Source of the DNA: Grifola frondosa
Taxonomy: Eukaryota > Basidiomycota > Agaricomycetes > Polyporales > Grifolaceae
Length of the DNA: 64,000 bases
Assembly (NCBI GenBank): GCA_001683735.1
Contig: LUGG01000003.1
Span: forward strand, 1,550,001 to 1,614,000
Direction of reading: 5' to 3'
The notes under the pieces are model-generated. The model was not told the origin of the DNA. It worked only from the letters and a program-made list of their open reading frames with translations, and made no database searches. A program made the translations under genes and the position numbers. Shown piece after piece: positions 36,305 to 46,482 of this stretch. Each line of letters starts with the position of its first letter. Position 1 is the stretch's first letter.

Positions 36305-36376
36305 CGCGCTATAACGACTGGGCAAATTGGTCGCCCTTTTGCCCGGTGGAGCGTGAGAGAATTGACTTCGTGAAAT
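36305..36376 (+). repeat. Left inner terminal inverted repeat
   Basis: Pairs with 37542-37612 on the other strand. The most conserved stretches are CTGGGCAAATTGG, CGCCCTTTTGCC, GGTGGAGCGTG and GAGAATTGACTTCGTGAAAT. Confidence 0.85.
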
Positions 36377-36457
36377 CGCGCTTTACATGTTTCAGGGCGG
36401 GCACTTCAGTTCACCTTTTTTTAGCATATATCTCTATTCCAGCACTTCAAATGTGAG

Positions 36458-36537
36458 AATCAGGTCATGTAAGATACTAAAAACCATGGTGAGGTATAAT
36501 CAGGTCATATAAGATACTAAAAACAATGGTGAGGTAA
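36458..36537. repeat. 40-bp tandem duplication inside the element
   Basis: Two adjacent copies begin AATCAGGTCAT and continue AAGATACTAAAAAC and ATGGTGAGGTA. They differ at three positions (36469, 36484 and the last base). This is a recent local duplication inside the transposon. Confidence 0.85.
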
Positions 36538-36782
36538 GAAATAATGTCAGTGAGGTGGTGGTGGAGGTTGATAGTGATGGAACTCGAGGGGCACTGGAGA
36601 CGAGGACTCAGCATGACCCGATCGCTGCGAGGCTGGAACCCGTGATGGTCCTGGTATTGGGTATGTCCATGGCACATGTGCAGAAGGACCGGTCACATGT
36701 GGTGCCAAAGTTGGGTCGCTCGGTGATGGCGGTGAAGGTGGAACATGGAGGTAAGGCGAAGATGGTGCGTGCATGTAAATGT

Positions 36783-36957
36783 GGCGCGTGTATGTATGGT
36801 GAAGGCGGCGCGTGGACGTATGGGGAAGGCAGCGCGTGGACGTATGGGAAAGGCGGTGCATGAATGTATGAAGGCGGCATATGGACATATGGTGAAGGTG
36901 GCGCTTCGAAATAGCTTGAAGGCAGTGCATGAACGTATGGCGAGAGCGGTGCATGTC
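36783..36957. repeat. 24-bp minisatellite inside the element
   Basis: About seven diverged copies of a 24-bp unit like GGCGCGTGGACGTATGGGGA-AGGC. On the minus strand it encodes an octapeptide series resembling SPYVHAPP in one frame; on the plus strand it encodes YGEGGAWT. The minus-strand frames around it are Pro/His-rich and end in QPPPPPH at about 36547, but they shift frame, so I do not call a gene. Confidence 0.7.
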
Positions 36958-37213
36958 GTGACAAATGCGCGGGGTTCTAGGAAAGCCATTTGGAACAGGC
37001 TCGGTCAATAAACTCGGAGCATCCTGTATGAAAACTCGAAGCATCCTGTATGAATAGACATTAGTATGACTGTCGACAGCTGGTACCGGACTTACCGAGT
37101 TGAAAGCGGAAATTCTTGTCCTCTTGGCAGCTTGTTGGTTCGCGACCTGGCTACTTGCTTCCTCGAGCGACAGTGGACGTTAGTATATTGCTGACCTTCA
37201 AGCCTGTTGCAGG

Positions 37214-37471
37214 ATGGCACCAGTTGTCGGTCATGCTGTCGCTACCAGTGCACAACCGAGTGTGGTGGCTGTGCCACTATCCATAGTGACGCCTGAGTAC
37301 ACATTTGGTCCCACGGATGACTTGCAATCGGAGCAGGTGTTACTGGATATGGACAGTGGTGGCGAAAATCAGCTCTTTTTGCCTTATGGTGAGGAAGATG
37401 TTGACGATTTCTTTGCACTAGACTCAACAGAGGATGTCTCACTTGATGTGGATAAGTTGAATAGCAACTAA
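37214..37471 (+). CDS. Acidic open frame inside the transposon, doubtful gene
   Basis: An 85-codon frame starting MAPVVGHAVATSAQPS and ending in an acidic tail (EEDVDDFFALDSTEDVSLD). It may be a captured exon or a remnant of an element-encoded protein. No family is recognised and no splice context is clear, so confidence is low. Confidence 0.3.
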   Translation: MAPVVGHAVATSAQPSVVAVPLSIVTPEYTFGPTDDLQSEQVLLDMDSGGENQLFLPYGEEDVDDFFALDSTEDVSLDVDKLNSN

Positions 37472-37541
37472 TAGGATTTGTGTTACATATTATGATGTAG
37501 CAACGGAATCGGAGAGAGATATTCGACAGTGGGAGAAGCTT

Positions 37542-37612
37542 GATTTCACGAAGTCAATTCTCCCACGCTCCACCTGGCAAAAGGGCGCCCAATTTGCCCA
37601 GCCGTTCTGGCG
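37542..37612 (-). repeat. Right inner terminal inverted repeat
   Basis: Reverse complement of the left inner repeat (36305-36376), with roughly 8-10 mismatches over 70 bp. Its outer end overlaps the right-end hairpin (CAGCCGTTCTGGCG at 37599-37612 pairs perfectly with CGCCAGAACGGCTG at 37651-37664). Confidence 0.85.
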
Positions 37613-37676
37613 AACAGGAGGAGTGCCACGACGGAGTTTGAATCTCTAATCGCCAGAACGGCTGGGGACGAGCCTA

Positions 37677-37685
37677 GTTTGACCG
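37677..37685. repeat. Right target-site duplication
   Basis: GTTTGACCG, an exact copy of 36177-36185. Because TA precedes both copies the repeat can be read as 11 bp, but the 9-bp reading makes both termini start TAG. Confidence 0.75.
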
Positions 37686-37980
37686 CCGTGTGAATAGGTA
37701 TCTGCCCGGCTTTCTTCCGAATAAGGCTATGTTTGGGCTTACTTGAGATCAATGGAATATATAGATTTTTTGGAATAAGTGAAGCAGCCACGTCCAGAAT
37801 GAGGGAGAACAATGGGCGCTTATGCATGTAAATTGTTTCCTCGAGTCCTCCTCGCCCTTCGTACACCTTTTAATTTTTAGTCTGCCTCTCAACCGTCCCA
37901 ACTCCAACGATCCTTCAATTTGTTATCTGGTAGCAATTCAGCAACAGTGGTACACTACGTCGACGTCGATCTGACCGAGG

Positions 37981-38435
37981 ATGGGTATCTTGGGCATTGG
38001 TGTCGATGTTCTACACATCCCCCGTCTGCTGGCGGTTATTGAACGAAGAACTGCAAAACGGCTTGCGTCACGGATTTTGAGCCAAGTGGAGATGTCGACG
38101 TGGGAGTCTCTTCCGTCTTGCGACGATGCCAGAAGGACGAGGTTCCTCGCAGTGAGGTAAGAAATATCCCTCAGCGGGAATTTTTGTTAATCCTAAAATT
38201 CATTTGTAGATGGAGCTTGAAAGAAGCTGCATATAAGGCCGTGTATCCAATTGTGCAGCCAACATGGAAAGATTTGACTTTCCTGAGTACTCCAGACAGT
38301 CGAAAGCCTGTACTAGAATATCATCCAGGCTCTACATGTCCTACCGTAGGCAAACTTCACGCATCTATTAGTCATGACGGAGAGTACATCTTTACGACGG
38401 TGCTCGCTGAAAGTACGGGAACGAGTGGCTCCTGA
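37981..38435 (+). CDS. PPT2: AcpS-type phosphopantetheinyl transferase (mitochondrial Ppt2-like)
   Basis: The start at 37981 gives MGILGIGVDVLHIPRLLAV, the hallmark G-(I/V)-D-x-x-x-I/L motif of holo-ACP synthases. After RRTRFLAVR an intron (38157-38209) splices to WSLKEAAYKAVYP, the second catalytic motif with the metal-binding Glu. The C-terminal KLHASISHDGEYIFTTVLAE completes the fold; the stop is at 38435. Length about 134 residues, normal for this trimeric class. In fungi Ppt2 activates the mitochondrial acyl carrier protein for octanoate and lipoate synthesis and complex I or Fe-S assembly. This fits the neighbouring mitochondrial genes IBA57 and PET191. Confidence 0.9.
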
Positions 38436-38668
38436 ACCACAGTCAAACGTGCGTTAAGATAATGGTATGTCATTGACGGACAAATATCTCAGTACAGACA
38501 TGCAGGCTGCTCTGCTATGCACTAAACCTCTTCACAGTAGCAGATGGCATTGGCACGACTGGGATCACACCTTGTAGGATCTTCAGAAAGCTGAATCTTC
38601 CCCATTGATCCAAACACGATATATGACGGGAAGAATGATAACATATACCCTCCCCGAAAACGACGTAC

Positions 38669-40006
38669 TCACGATGACTCTTGTGCCGACATTGGCCACC
38701 AATTGGGCCACCAGTGTGTCAGCCCCAACGGTGTCTTCTCATCGCCAACATCGACTTCAAACTTGGCTTCACCCTTCTCTACAGCATCTACATGTTCCAA
38801 TCGAAGAAGAGCTAGTCCAACTCCTTGTGTAGAGCTCAGCAGCTTCCCAGTTCCTCTAGGTCGTGGCCTAGGAGTGTCATCGTTCTGTGTCCGAATCAAT
38901 TGGGCACGGATGTCAAGGTGGGCGGGGATATTTGATGGAGCGGTGGGGGAGAACTCAGGTTTGAAGGGCTGCACATGAATGGACGAGGATCAGTATGGAG
39001 TCATTGGTTCAGCATATGACTGACTTCTCGTACTGTGAATGTAGTAAAACGGGAAGGATTCGCTTTCGTATGATGCCCGTGTGATATGTTCGAACCGTCA
39101 GTTCTTGTCCGACATAGCAGCCCTTCCTGAAGTCCACTACAAGGGAACAGAATGAGGATATCAACTATGCTGCCGGACTATGGAGGGCGAAGATAAATGC
39201 TGACGTCCACCCATGATGTCCAAGTTGGAGTCCATGGGAAATGCATGCGTCGGCTGGATATCTATTACGCCTTCCGGGACACCATTCAGAATTCGATGTA
39301 GCAGGTATGCATCGGCAGGTGCAACATCGTGTGTAGAGACCTCCTGTGCTATATTCCGATGAGGAACGTTGCACGCAAAATTAAGTCGACTTCGGACACT
39401 TACGATGGTCACCCTTCTTGACAAGGAGACGATGACCCATCCTTACTGCTCGCCGGTCTCGCAGTACGCCAAGCGTGGATCCCCATGGCCATTCGGCCTC
39501 TGGATTCCATACAGGTTCGATCGCACCGCTTCGGGCGTGGTTCCACACTCGCTCTGTCTCCCAACTCTTCTCGCGCTCTGATCCCCAAGAGGCCCAGACA
39601 TCATAGTCGTTCGATAGATCGCGTAATTTGACTTTTGAACGCAGGACATAGCGCTTGAGCATAGGCAAAAAAGGGGGTGCCTCCGAAGGACTAGCATCAT
39701 ACTCTATGAGGTATCCGTCGACACCAGCGGGGTCCGTATACCCATAGAGGAAAACGTCATATAGAACCCTGCCCTTGAAAGAACACAAGATGAGTGAATC
39801 GAGTGAATTAGCAAAACGAGACTTGCCTGTGGATGCAGTATTGCAGAAAAGAAATGGTCGTGCTTGGATTGCGGGACCGCCGCAGCGATCACGCCGTTCA
39901 AAAACTCGGTTGCATGGCTGCCGGTGACGGACAGAAATGCTCTATTGGGAATTGGGGCAACAGTGGGTGTATTGCGAACGAGAGCACGGACGGCGGGTGG
40001 CAGCAT
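38669..40006 (-). CDS. IBA57: IBA57/CAF17, mitochondrial Fe-S assembly factor
   Basis: The start at 40006 gives [20 protein letters not shown], a basic presequence, then the folate-binding-like N domain ([20 protein letters not shown]), [24 protein letters not shown], the long central segment with [37 protein letters not shown], and [20 protein letters not shown] with the diagnostic K-G-C-(Y/F)-V-G-Q-E motif. A C-terminal barrel-like part ([20 protein letters not shown]) ends with [14 protein letters not shown] at 38669. Iba57 works with Isa1 and Isa2 to make [4Fe-4S] clusters for aconitase and lipoate synthase. It shares a 99-bp promoter with PET191. Confidence 0.9.
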
Positions 40007-40105
40007 GAGGTTCGCGGTATGCGAGCCTTCGGCGCGGGAGAGAACGGTCTCGATTGCCTGAAGCGGTCTTCAGCCGTCTCGTTCGGCGACTTCCAAGTCG
40101 CTTTC
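40007..40105. promoter_or_regulatory. 99-bp divergent promoter of IBA57 and PET191
   Basis: The outward-facing start codons at 40006 and 40106 are only 99 bp apart. Any promoter elements and both 5' leaders must be here or inside the coding sequence. The stretch is GC-rich without a TATA consensus. Both products are mitochondrial biogenesis factors, so coordinated expression is plausible. Confidence 0.5.
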
Positions 40106-40429
40106 ATGTCTTCCTCTTGCTCCCATCTCCTCGCTGCCCTCAAGGACTGCCTTCTGCAGTCGGATTGTGTCCTCAAACAAGGGCATCTCCCCTCGGAGTG
40201 TCTCAAGGAACACACAAATGAATTGCCAGAGGAATGCAAGGCGCTCCGACAGGCAACGTTCGAGTGTAAAAGAGGCATGGTGCGTCTTAACTTGTTCTCT
40301 GACCTTTCAGTTTTGTAACAGTTGTTTTTACTTTTCAAGTTGGATATGAGGAAACGATTCCGAGGCAATAATGTCGATCTCCCGACAACGAAAACAGGAC
40401 ATCGACCGGCAGCGCCATCAGAAGCATAG
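40106..40429 (+). CDS. PET191: PET191/COA5, cytochrome c oxidase assembly protein
   Basis: Exon 1 gives MSSSCSHLLAALKDCLLQSD then CVLKQGHLPSECL, EECKALRQATFECKRGM; a short intron after GGC-ATG (donor GTGCGT, acceptor TTTTCAAG) leads to LDMRKRFRGNNVDLPTTKTG and the stop at 40429. The Cys spacing fits the twin CX9C fold oxidised by Mia40 in the intermembrane space, and MRKRFRGN is the PET191 signature. The spliced product is about 87 residues. It is needed for cytochrome c oxidase assembly. Confidence 0.9.
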
Positions 40430-42638
40430 GCTCTTGACTGTAGTCGTCGATCCCCTTCTGTGTGATATCCCATATTCCTCCAGTAGACGCGGGCTTGTGG
40501 AATGTAAATCCATGTGCTGAGATGCATCGTCTAGCGGCTAATAGCGTCGAGTTCCGACTAGTCATTGGAGGGCTGTAAATGTTCGTTATGCACCTCTGCT
40601 CGTGGGCTATCATTCTGACCTACTTGGCTTCAGATTGTAATCTATAGTTTCATTTTTTATCCTGGAATACCATCTGCGTCTCAACTGCGCCTTCAGTTGA
40701 ATGATCATCGTCCACCATACATTTACCCAGTAAACAGACACCAATACCAGATTCCCTTCTGTTGCAGTAGCAAATCTGGACTCAACTGAAGCCGTTGCGC
40801 ATGGCTGTCTCATGCCCTTGCCATGTACTGTGTCTCCAAAAACTATGCTCCTGTTCCGGTGCCTTCTCTGTGCCACGTGGACCTGCCGCCGAAGCTATAC
40901 TTTTGCTCACAATCTGATACACACAGGTTTCCTTCCAACTGTCATTAATTTTACCGAGAACACTGTGTATAAGGGGCTCTCGGATGGTCCTGGACCTGAG
41001 AATCTTCATGCGAATTCACTCCACCGCGTGAATTAACGACATAATATGGTACGCAGATGTCTTATATCCCGTCGCTCTCAAAGCATTAGTGTTATGCGAC
41101 GAGCTCATCCTATTTACAATTTGCATGCTGTTCTTCTGCTTGCGTGACAGGACGCGCCTGTTTGACAGTGCCTGTGACGTTTCGCGTCATGTCACAATGT
41201 TTTTTTCGCTTGGAGATTTCCAAGGAAATGACTCCATGTTGTTTGTCCACACTGACGATAGCCATGTCTTTAGTCTGAAGGAAATGTATTTCCTCCAATG
41301 ATTCACGGTTTCTCCCAGGATCACTGCGTCGTTTCCATAACTTTTCGAACGTGACTTCACATCACTTTTCTATAGTTCCACTTCTAATTCTTCTGGTGCG
41401 AGGCCATTGCAAAAGCAGAGCTAGCATGGCCGAACAGTGCAAGTGTGGAATCAGCCAATACCAGTCCACAGGAAAGGCGCAGTAGTCGGTGGGACTTGAC
41501 ACTTGACATAGTCTTTTTGGGTCACTGAGCATATCATTTTCTTATAGATACTATACATGGAGCTCCAGCTCTATAGAAATAACATGACATAACATTGGAA
41601 TACGTCCGTATGCTTTAATATTGACAGCACCATTCAATCTCGGCACGTCACCCTTCCCCTGCGATCCAACGAGCCCGAACAATCTGATCTGTCACGGTCA
41701 TTATCAAACAGTGTATCGTTCTGGAAAAGCTCTTGAAGTCCCAGGGAATCCTTCTCCGATCGCCTGCACTGATCTCAGCCCCTTTGGGGAAGCATTGGTT
41801 ATTCCAGTGACTAGATGCCTGTGATGCACGACGGACTGTCGCATTGCACTGGTACAATGCCAATTCAACGGCGTTCATGGAATACTCGGACGATTTCTAT
41901 GATACATTCTAGAAACCTATATGGATGTCAGGGTGGGCTTGTCAGGTGCGCCGGTCCTCTGACATCTCGTGAGAGTGCCCACTTAAGTTAGAGTTCCTCC
42001 GTAGAAATCATCATGCGAACGAGCAGTGTTACCCAGGGTATCGTGGATTTCATGAACACGACTCGGGGATTCATGGATATTACCCAGTGGTTGGAAAGGT
42101 ATGCGTGTTCGGTGCGATGGAGAACATGTAAGGCGTCAACTTATTGGTAATGTGGCGCTTTTTTTCTGTGGCATCTGCTACCTTGCATTCATTAGGATAA
42201 TATTCTAATGGATCTCTCGGGTCGTATCAGTGATCTCGGTAAGCAGTACGTTGGTGCAACTACCCCGAATGTTAGCAGGTATCCATGGCGGAAACGGCGC
42301 CATTTCTGCAGGAAAATCCGTTTTTGGACTCGCATGTTTGATGACATGCTTCTGCTTGTTTGCTACATGATGTGTTTGATGTTGTACTTTATACTTGACC
42401 TATACCACAATATCATCTTGCAATATCGGACCAGAGTAGAATTTGTAGGCCACCGAGTCTCCGCAGGATGATTACACATAGTAATGCAGGATTGCATCAT
42501 CCCCGAACCGGTCTCTCTAATGCTTCGATCTTCACAGCTTACCAATCCCTTCTACTAAAATGACAAAGGACATCCGTCCACGGATATATATATATATATA
42601 TATACGACACTCTACGAAGTTCGTAGCATAGCTCCAAC
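40430..42638. other. 2.2-kb gene-poor gap
   Basis: No convincing gene. Short frames on both strands lack coding character. A weak candidate is an 87-codon frame at 42208-42471 with one hydrophobic helix (LLLVCYMMCLMLYFILDLY), preceded by a possible exon from 42012 (MRTSSVTQGIVDFMNTT); splice sites do not join cleanly. A (TA)n microsatellite lies at about 42583-42604, just upstream of the GST gene. Confidence 0.4.
42583..42604. repeat. (TA)n microsatellite
   Basis: About 11 uninterrupted TA units, 35 bp before the start codon of the GST gene. It lies where a promoter or 5' leader would be, so length variation could affect expression. Confidence 0.85.
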
Positions 42639-43541
42639 ATGTCGACCGGCACCGCACCGCTCCTCCTCTATACAGGCTCTACGCCAATGGCCACAAAGTC
42701 TCCATCTTCCTTGAAGAACTCAAGGCCGCGTATGGGCTTCAGTACGAGTGAGTGCGAGACTGCGATGCGAGGTCGCCCCTAAACACCCTCCGTCGTGGTA
42801 ATACAGTGTCGAGAAGATCGACATATCCAAGAACGTGCAGAAGGAACCGTGGTTCATCAAGCTGAACCCGAACGGCCGTATCCCTACGCTTGTCGACCGC
42901 TCGCGCAACAACTTCAATGTCTTCGAGACCGCCGCGATCCTGCTCTACCTCGAACAGCATTATGACAAGGAGGGCAGGTTCGCGTTCGATAAGGACAAGG
43001 ACCCAGACAATTGGAGCGAGATGCTGCAGTGGATTTTCTTTGCTGTGAGTCTTGTATATGGCGTGAAGTTTGAGGTACTGCTTGACTCGCAGCATCATTG
43101 GATAGCATGGAGGCGTGGGTCCGATGCAAGGACAAGCGAACCACTTCAACAGGGCCGCGCCGGAGGACATTCCCTACGCCAAGAAGCGTCGGTGGTCTCC
43201 ATGTCCAATTGAGGCTTCTGGCTGATCCCCTGTTTAGGCTACATCGACGAGACGAAGCGTCTCTACGGAGTCCTTGAAATCCGTTTGACTGACCGCGACT
43301 TCCTCGCAGGGCCCGGACGAGGCAAATACAGTTTGGCGGATATCAACGTCCTCCCGTGGGTGAGGATCCACACGTTTGCCGGGATCGAGAGCTTGGACGA
43401 ATGGCCACATGTAAAGGTGGGATCTATTTGCTACGTTTCTCAGTGCATGATTAAACATGTTACGCACCACAGGCTTGGCTGGAGACAGCGCAGAAGCGTC
43501 CCGCGTTCGAGGCGGGCATCAATGTACCTCCGAGGACGTGA
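42639..43541 (+). CDS. Ure2-like glutathione S-transferase
   Basis: The start at 42639 gives [16 protein letters not shown]; one A missing from AA at 42686-42687 must be restored to read [19 protein letters not shown], the N-terminal thioredoxin fold with the TPNG active-site motif of Ure2/YfcG-type enzymes. It continues [46 protein letters not shown] (the glutathione-binding ETxAI motif), then the helical C domain [48 protein letters not shown] and [20 protein letters not shown], stop at 43541. Likely role: glutathione-dependent detoxification or disulfide-bond reduction. Confidence 0.87.
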
Positions 43542-44093
43542 AAGGTCTGATGCGGATTGAATTGATCCAAGTGTATTTCTGTTTCGAAAGACATGAGATT
43601 GCAATATATCTCAGCGAACTAAATTTCAGTTGGGAGGGATTGGGCCAAAATTGTTGTAGATCACCCTCCATCTTCCATCCATGAAAGTAAGACGATAGAT
43701 TCACAATAGTATCGGGGTCAAGCCATGATCATGAAGCAAAGTCACGTAAGAATGTGAGGAAGTGGAATAAACAAAAAGGATGAAAAGAAACTATGCTCAG
43801 GTCAAAGCTGAGAGCTGAAAAATTGGCAATGCGGCACTATGATGGAGGTAGAACACGGAACCCCCTAGTAAAAGGCGAGGGGGTTGTCTGATTGCACTAC
43901 CTCCTGCCGCTATAATTAAAGATTGACTTGTACACCAAGCAAATATACTTTTGTATTTTGCTTGAGTCGCGGGTAGTAGCTTTACCGACGCTCACTCTCC
44001 CACCTTCGCCTTCTCCTGACCTTGCTGTTAACACTGCTTATTCTTGATTGCACCACCGTTCAGAATCAGTTTTGGAACAAAGTGTCGCCTCCC
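43542..44093. other. Intergenic between GST and METTL3
   Basis: Contains a short inverted repeat at about 43861-43885 (CCCCCTAG then CGAGGGGG), which could be a hairpin in a transcript end. No gene is seen. Confidence 0.35.
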
Positions 44094-46223
44094 ATGTCCA
44101 TAGATGACAAACTCAAGGTGGTTGCATCGTCTGCGCTCCATACTCTCTTCTCCTCCAACGCGGTGATTGCCCCAATATCTTCCTTCGATCTCCTCACCCG
44201 CGTCATCTCTTAGCACCTCCCCCACCCAGCCTCCTCCCAGGACCTGACCGACCGCCTTCCTTCCGTCTTACGGACCTCACACGCTTCGAGCACATCTTAG
44301 AAGGTCTCGCAGAGACATGGGACCACGGCAGGATTACCGTTCTGCGCGAGGAACAGGATGGAGGCTTGACCGTTATGGACGTACAGCTTGGCGATACGCA
44401 GAACGGGCGACCAACCAGTACGCCGCCGCACGGGCGTAAGCGCAAACGTGTTGTAGACGAGGACGCGGACTCCGCTGCTGGGGATGCCGAGGAGGAGGAG
44501 GAACAGTCCTTCGAGCATCTGGCGAATCTCAAGCCTGCGCCTAGCACCCTCGCCAGCCTCAGCAAGGACTCGAAGGAGGTGTACGCCATCATGCAGCACA
44601 GCACCGCTAAGGGACGCCTGCTGGCCGAGCAGGTGCGTATCTTTCCATAGCACAAGATTCGTGTCCTGACGAACCATGTTTCTGCAGTTCCGATCCGTGA
44701 ATGGGAGCTTTGAACCCATCTGTTCGCACATCACGAAAGATGAATGCGCCAGGTCTCGTCGCCAATCGTCCACCTCTTCTGCGCATCCGGGCGCCATACC
44801 CACGATATGCGACCGCATCCACTTCCGGCCCCTCCTGCGCCCACATACCGATCCCTCGCTCGGTCATTGTTCATACCTCAACACCTGCTATTCCGAACCA
44901 ACCTATGCGCAATCGCCCTCCATTCCCCACTGCCTTCCCACCGCGCAATTGGGTATGGAAGTCAGGGCCAGAGCTCGGTGAGCCTGCCAAGCGGACTTGG
45001 AGCAGGCGGTCGTGGGAAGGAGAAGGCGCCTTGTCGATATTTGCATTTTGAGCTGGACTGGGATGCCAACGATGGTGCAGGGTTCGTCGAAAGTAGGCAG
45101 GAGATCAAGAAGAAGCCGTACAAGGTGGGCATTGGCCTGGGTCCTGAGGGCAAAGAGACGGAGACAGTATGTGCATCTCAGCCTTTTTGTATCCAAGTTG
45201 CTGATGGATTATTTGTTGAGCAGCTTCCCCCTCAATGGATCAATTGTGATCTGAGGAGGTTTGATTACTCCGTTCTGGGCAAGTTTCATGTCATCATGGC
45301 TGACCCGCCCTGGGATATTCACATGAGTGTACGTATAACTCAGCATGCCGTGTCCTCTCTTGTGGTTGCACAACATCTCTGGGAGAAGTACGCTCCGCTC
45401 GAAGATGTTGTGCAGCGACGAAAGAGTGTATGGGACACCTTTACCTCATTTGCTCATCATAAGTCGCTTATCTGCAGCTCCCATATGGCACGATGACTGA
45501 CGACGAGATGCGCGCCATGCCTATCCCGACATTGCAAGATGAGGGGCTCCTCTTTCTCTGGGTGACCGGCCGTGCGATGGAAGTCGGGCGTGAATGTCTC
45601 CGCGTGTGGGGCTACACGCGCGTCGACGAAGTCGTTTGGGTCAAGACCAACCAAGTACGTCTGCGCTCCCTCTTATTTATTCACTCAACTCCAACTCTCT
45701 ACCCTGTCTCTCAGCTACAACGCGTGATTCGCACGGGGCGCACGGGCCACTGGCTGAATCACACGAAGGAGCATATGCTCGTCGGCGTGAAGACGGTCAC
45801 GGACGCCGCGGGGAACCTCAAGTTCCCCGCATGGGCAAACCGCGGGCTCGACACGGACGTGATCGTGTCCGAGGTGCGCGAGACGAGCCGCAAGCCGGAC
45901 GAGGTGTACGGTATGATCGAGCGCATGTGTCCTGGGGGGCGCAAGATTGAGATCTTCGGGAGGAAGCATAATACGCGTCCGGGGTGCGCATTTAGTCGAT
46001 GTTTTGGTGTTGATGGATCATAGCTTATGCTAGTTGATTTGTAGGTGGCTGACACTGGGAAACCAGCTGGGTCCGGACCAGATATACGAGGAGGATCTTG
46101 CGGCGAGGATCAAAGCTCGGTATGTATTGCAGTGCTCATATGCTGATGTTATGGTGGGTGACATGGCTGGCTTATAGGTATCCTGAACGTCTCATGAATT
46201 TGCCTTCGGGCAGTGGACAGTAG
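44094..46223 (+). CDS. METTL3/IME4, mRNA N6-adenosine methyltransferase
   Basis: The start at 44094 gives [19 protein letters not shown]. The conserved METTL3 N-terminal part follows ([55 protein letters not shown]), then a CCCH-like zinc region ([25 protein letters not shown]) and the MT-A70 core: [13 protein letters not shown] with the catalytic [87 protein letters not shown], and [17 protein letters not shown] then LTLGNQL. The stop is at 46223. It writes m6A in mRNA; METTL14 and WTAP partners are not in this window. Two single-base frame breaks (about 44270 and 44925-44928) look like errors, plus one in-frame TAG at 44211-44213. Confidence 0.87.
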
Positions 46224-46482
46224 ACAATTATGTGTCCAGGCTATCTCATGCTATCTGTTTATTTTTCTCGCTCTCGTTCATGTTTTATACCTGTGTTGTT
46301 ATACTTATATCAGCAAACGAAACAGGACCATCCTATACTGATGTCATTCGGGGGTGACGATATGTGAATGAATGTCATTATTACCACACTTCATGAAAAG
46401 TTATACACATCACCCATATTTAGCGGAATTCTATGAATGTCAGACTGTAATGCATGCACAAGAACGTATCCAACACCAGACC

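Larger units (their letters stand above)
36186..37676. mobile_element. Non-autonomous DNA transposon with long hairpin-bearing inverted repeats
   Basis: The 1,491-bp element starts TAGACTCG and ends, on the opposite strand, TAGGCTCG. It is flanked by the 9-bp direct repeat GTTTGACCG (36177-36185 and 37677-37685). The inner inverted repeats, 36305-36376 and 37542-37612, are about 70 bp each and differ at only about 8-10 positions. Each end also has an internal hairpin. Long terminal inverted repeats with 9-bp duplication suggest a Mutator-like (MULE) element, but the superfamily is an inference. No transposase is encoded inside. The interior has a 40-bp tandem duplication, a 24-bp minisatellite and one acidic open frame. 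The near-identical ends and perfect duplication point to fairly recent insertion. The transposase-like gene just upstream is not inside the element. Confidence 0.82.

Noticed and set aside
36555..36863. Plus-strand open frame with YGEGGAWT repeats
   Set aside because: It is produced by the 24-bp minisatellite; the flanking sequence has no coding character.
37214..37471. Acidic frame as the C-terminal exon of the transposase-like gene
   Set aside because: It lies inside the separate transposon, and the transposase-like gene already has an in-phase last exon ending at 35897.
42208..42471. 87-codon frame with one membrane helix
   Set aside because: No splice-consistent upstream exon and no recognised family.
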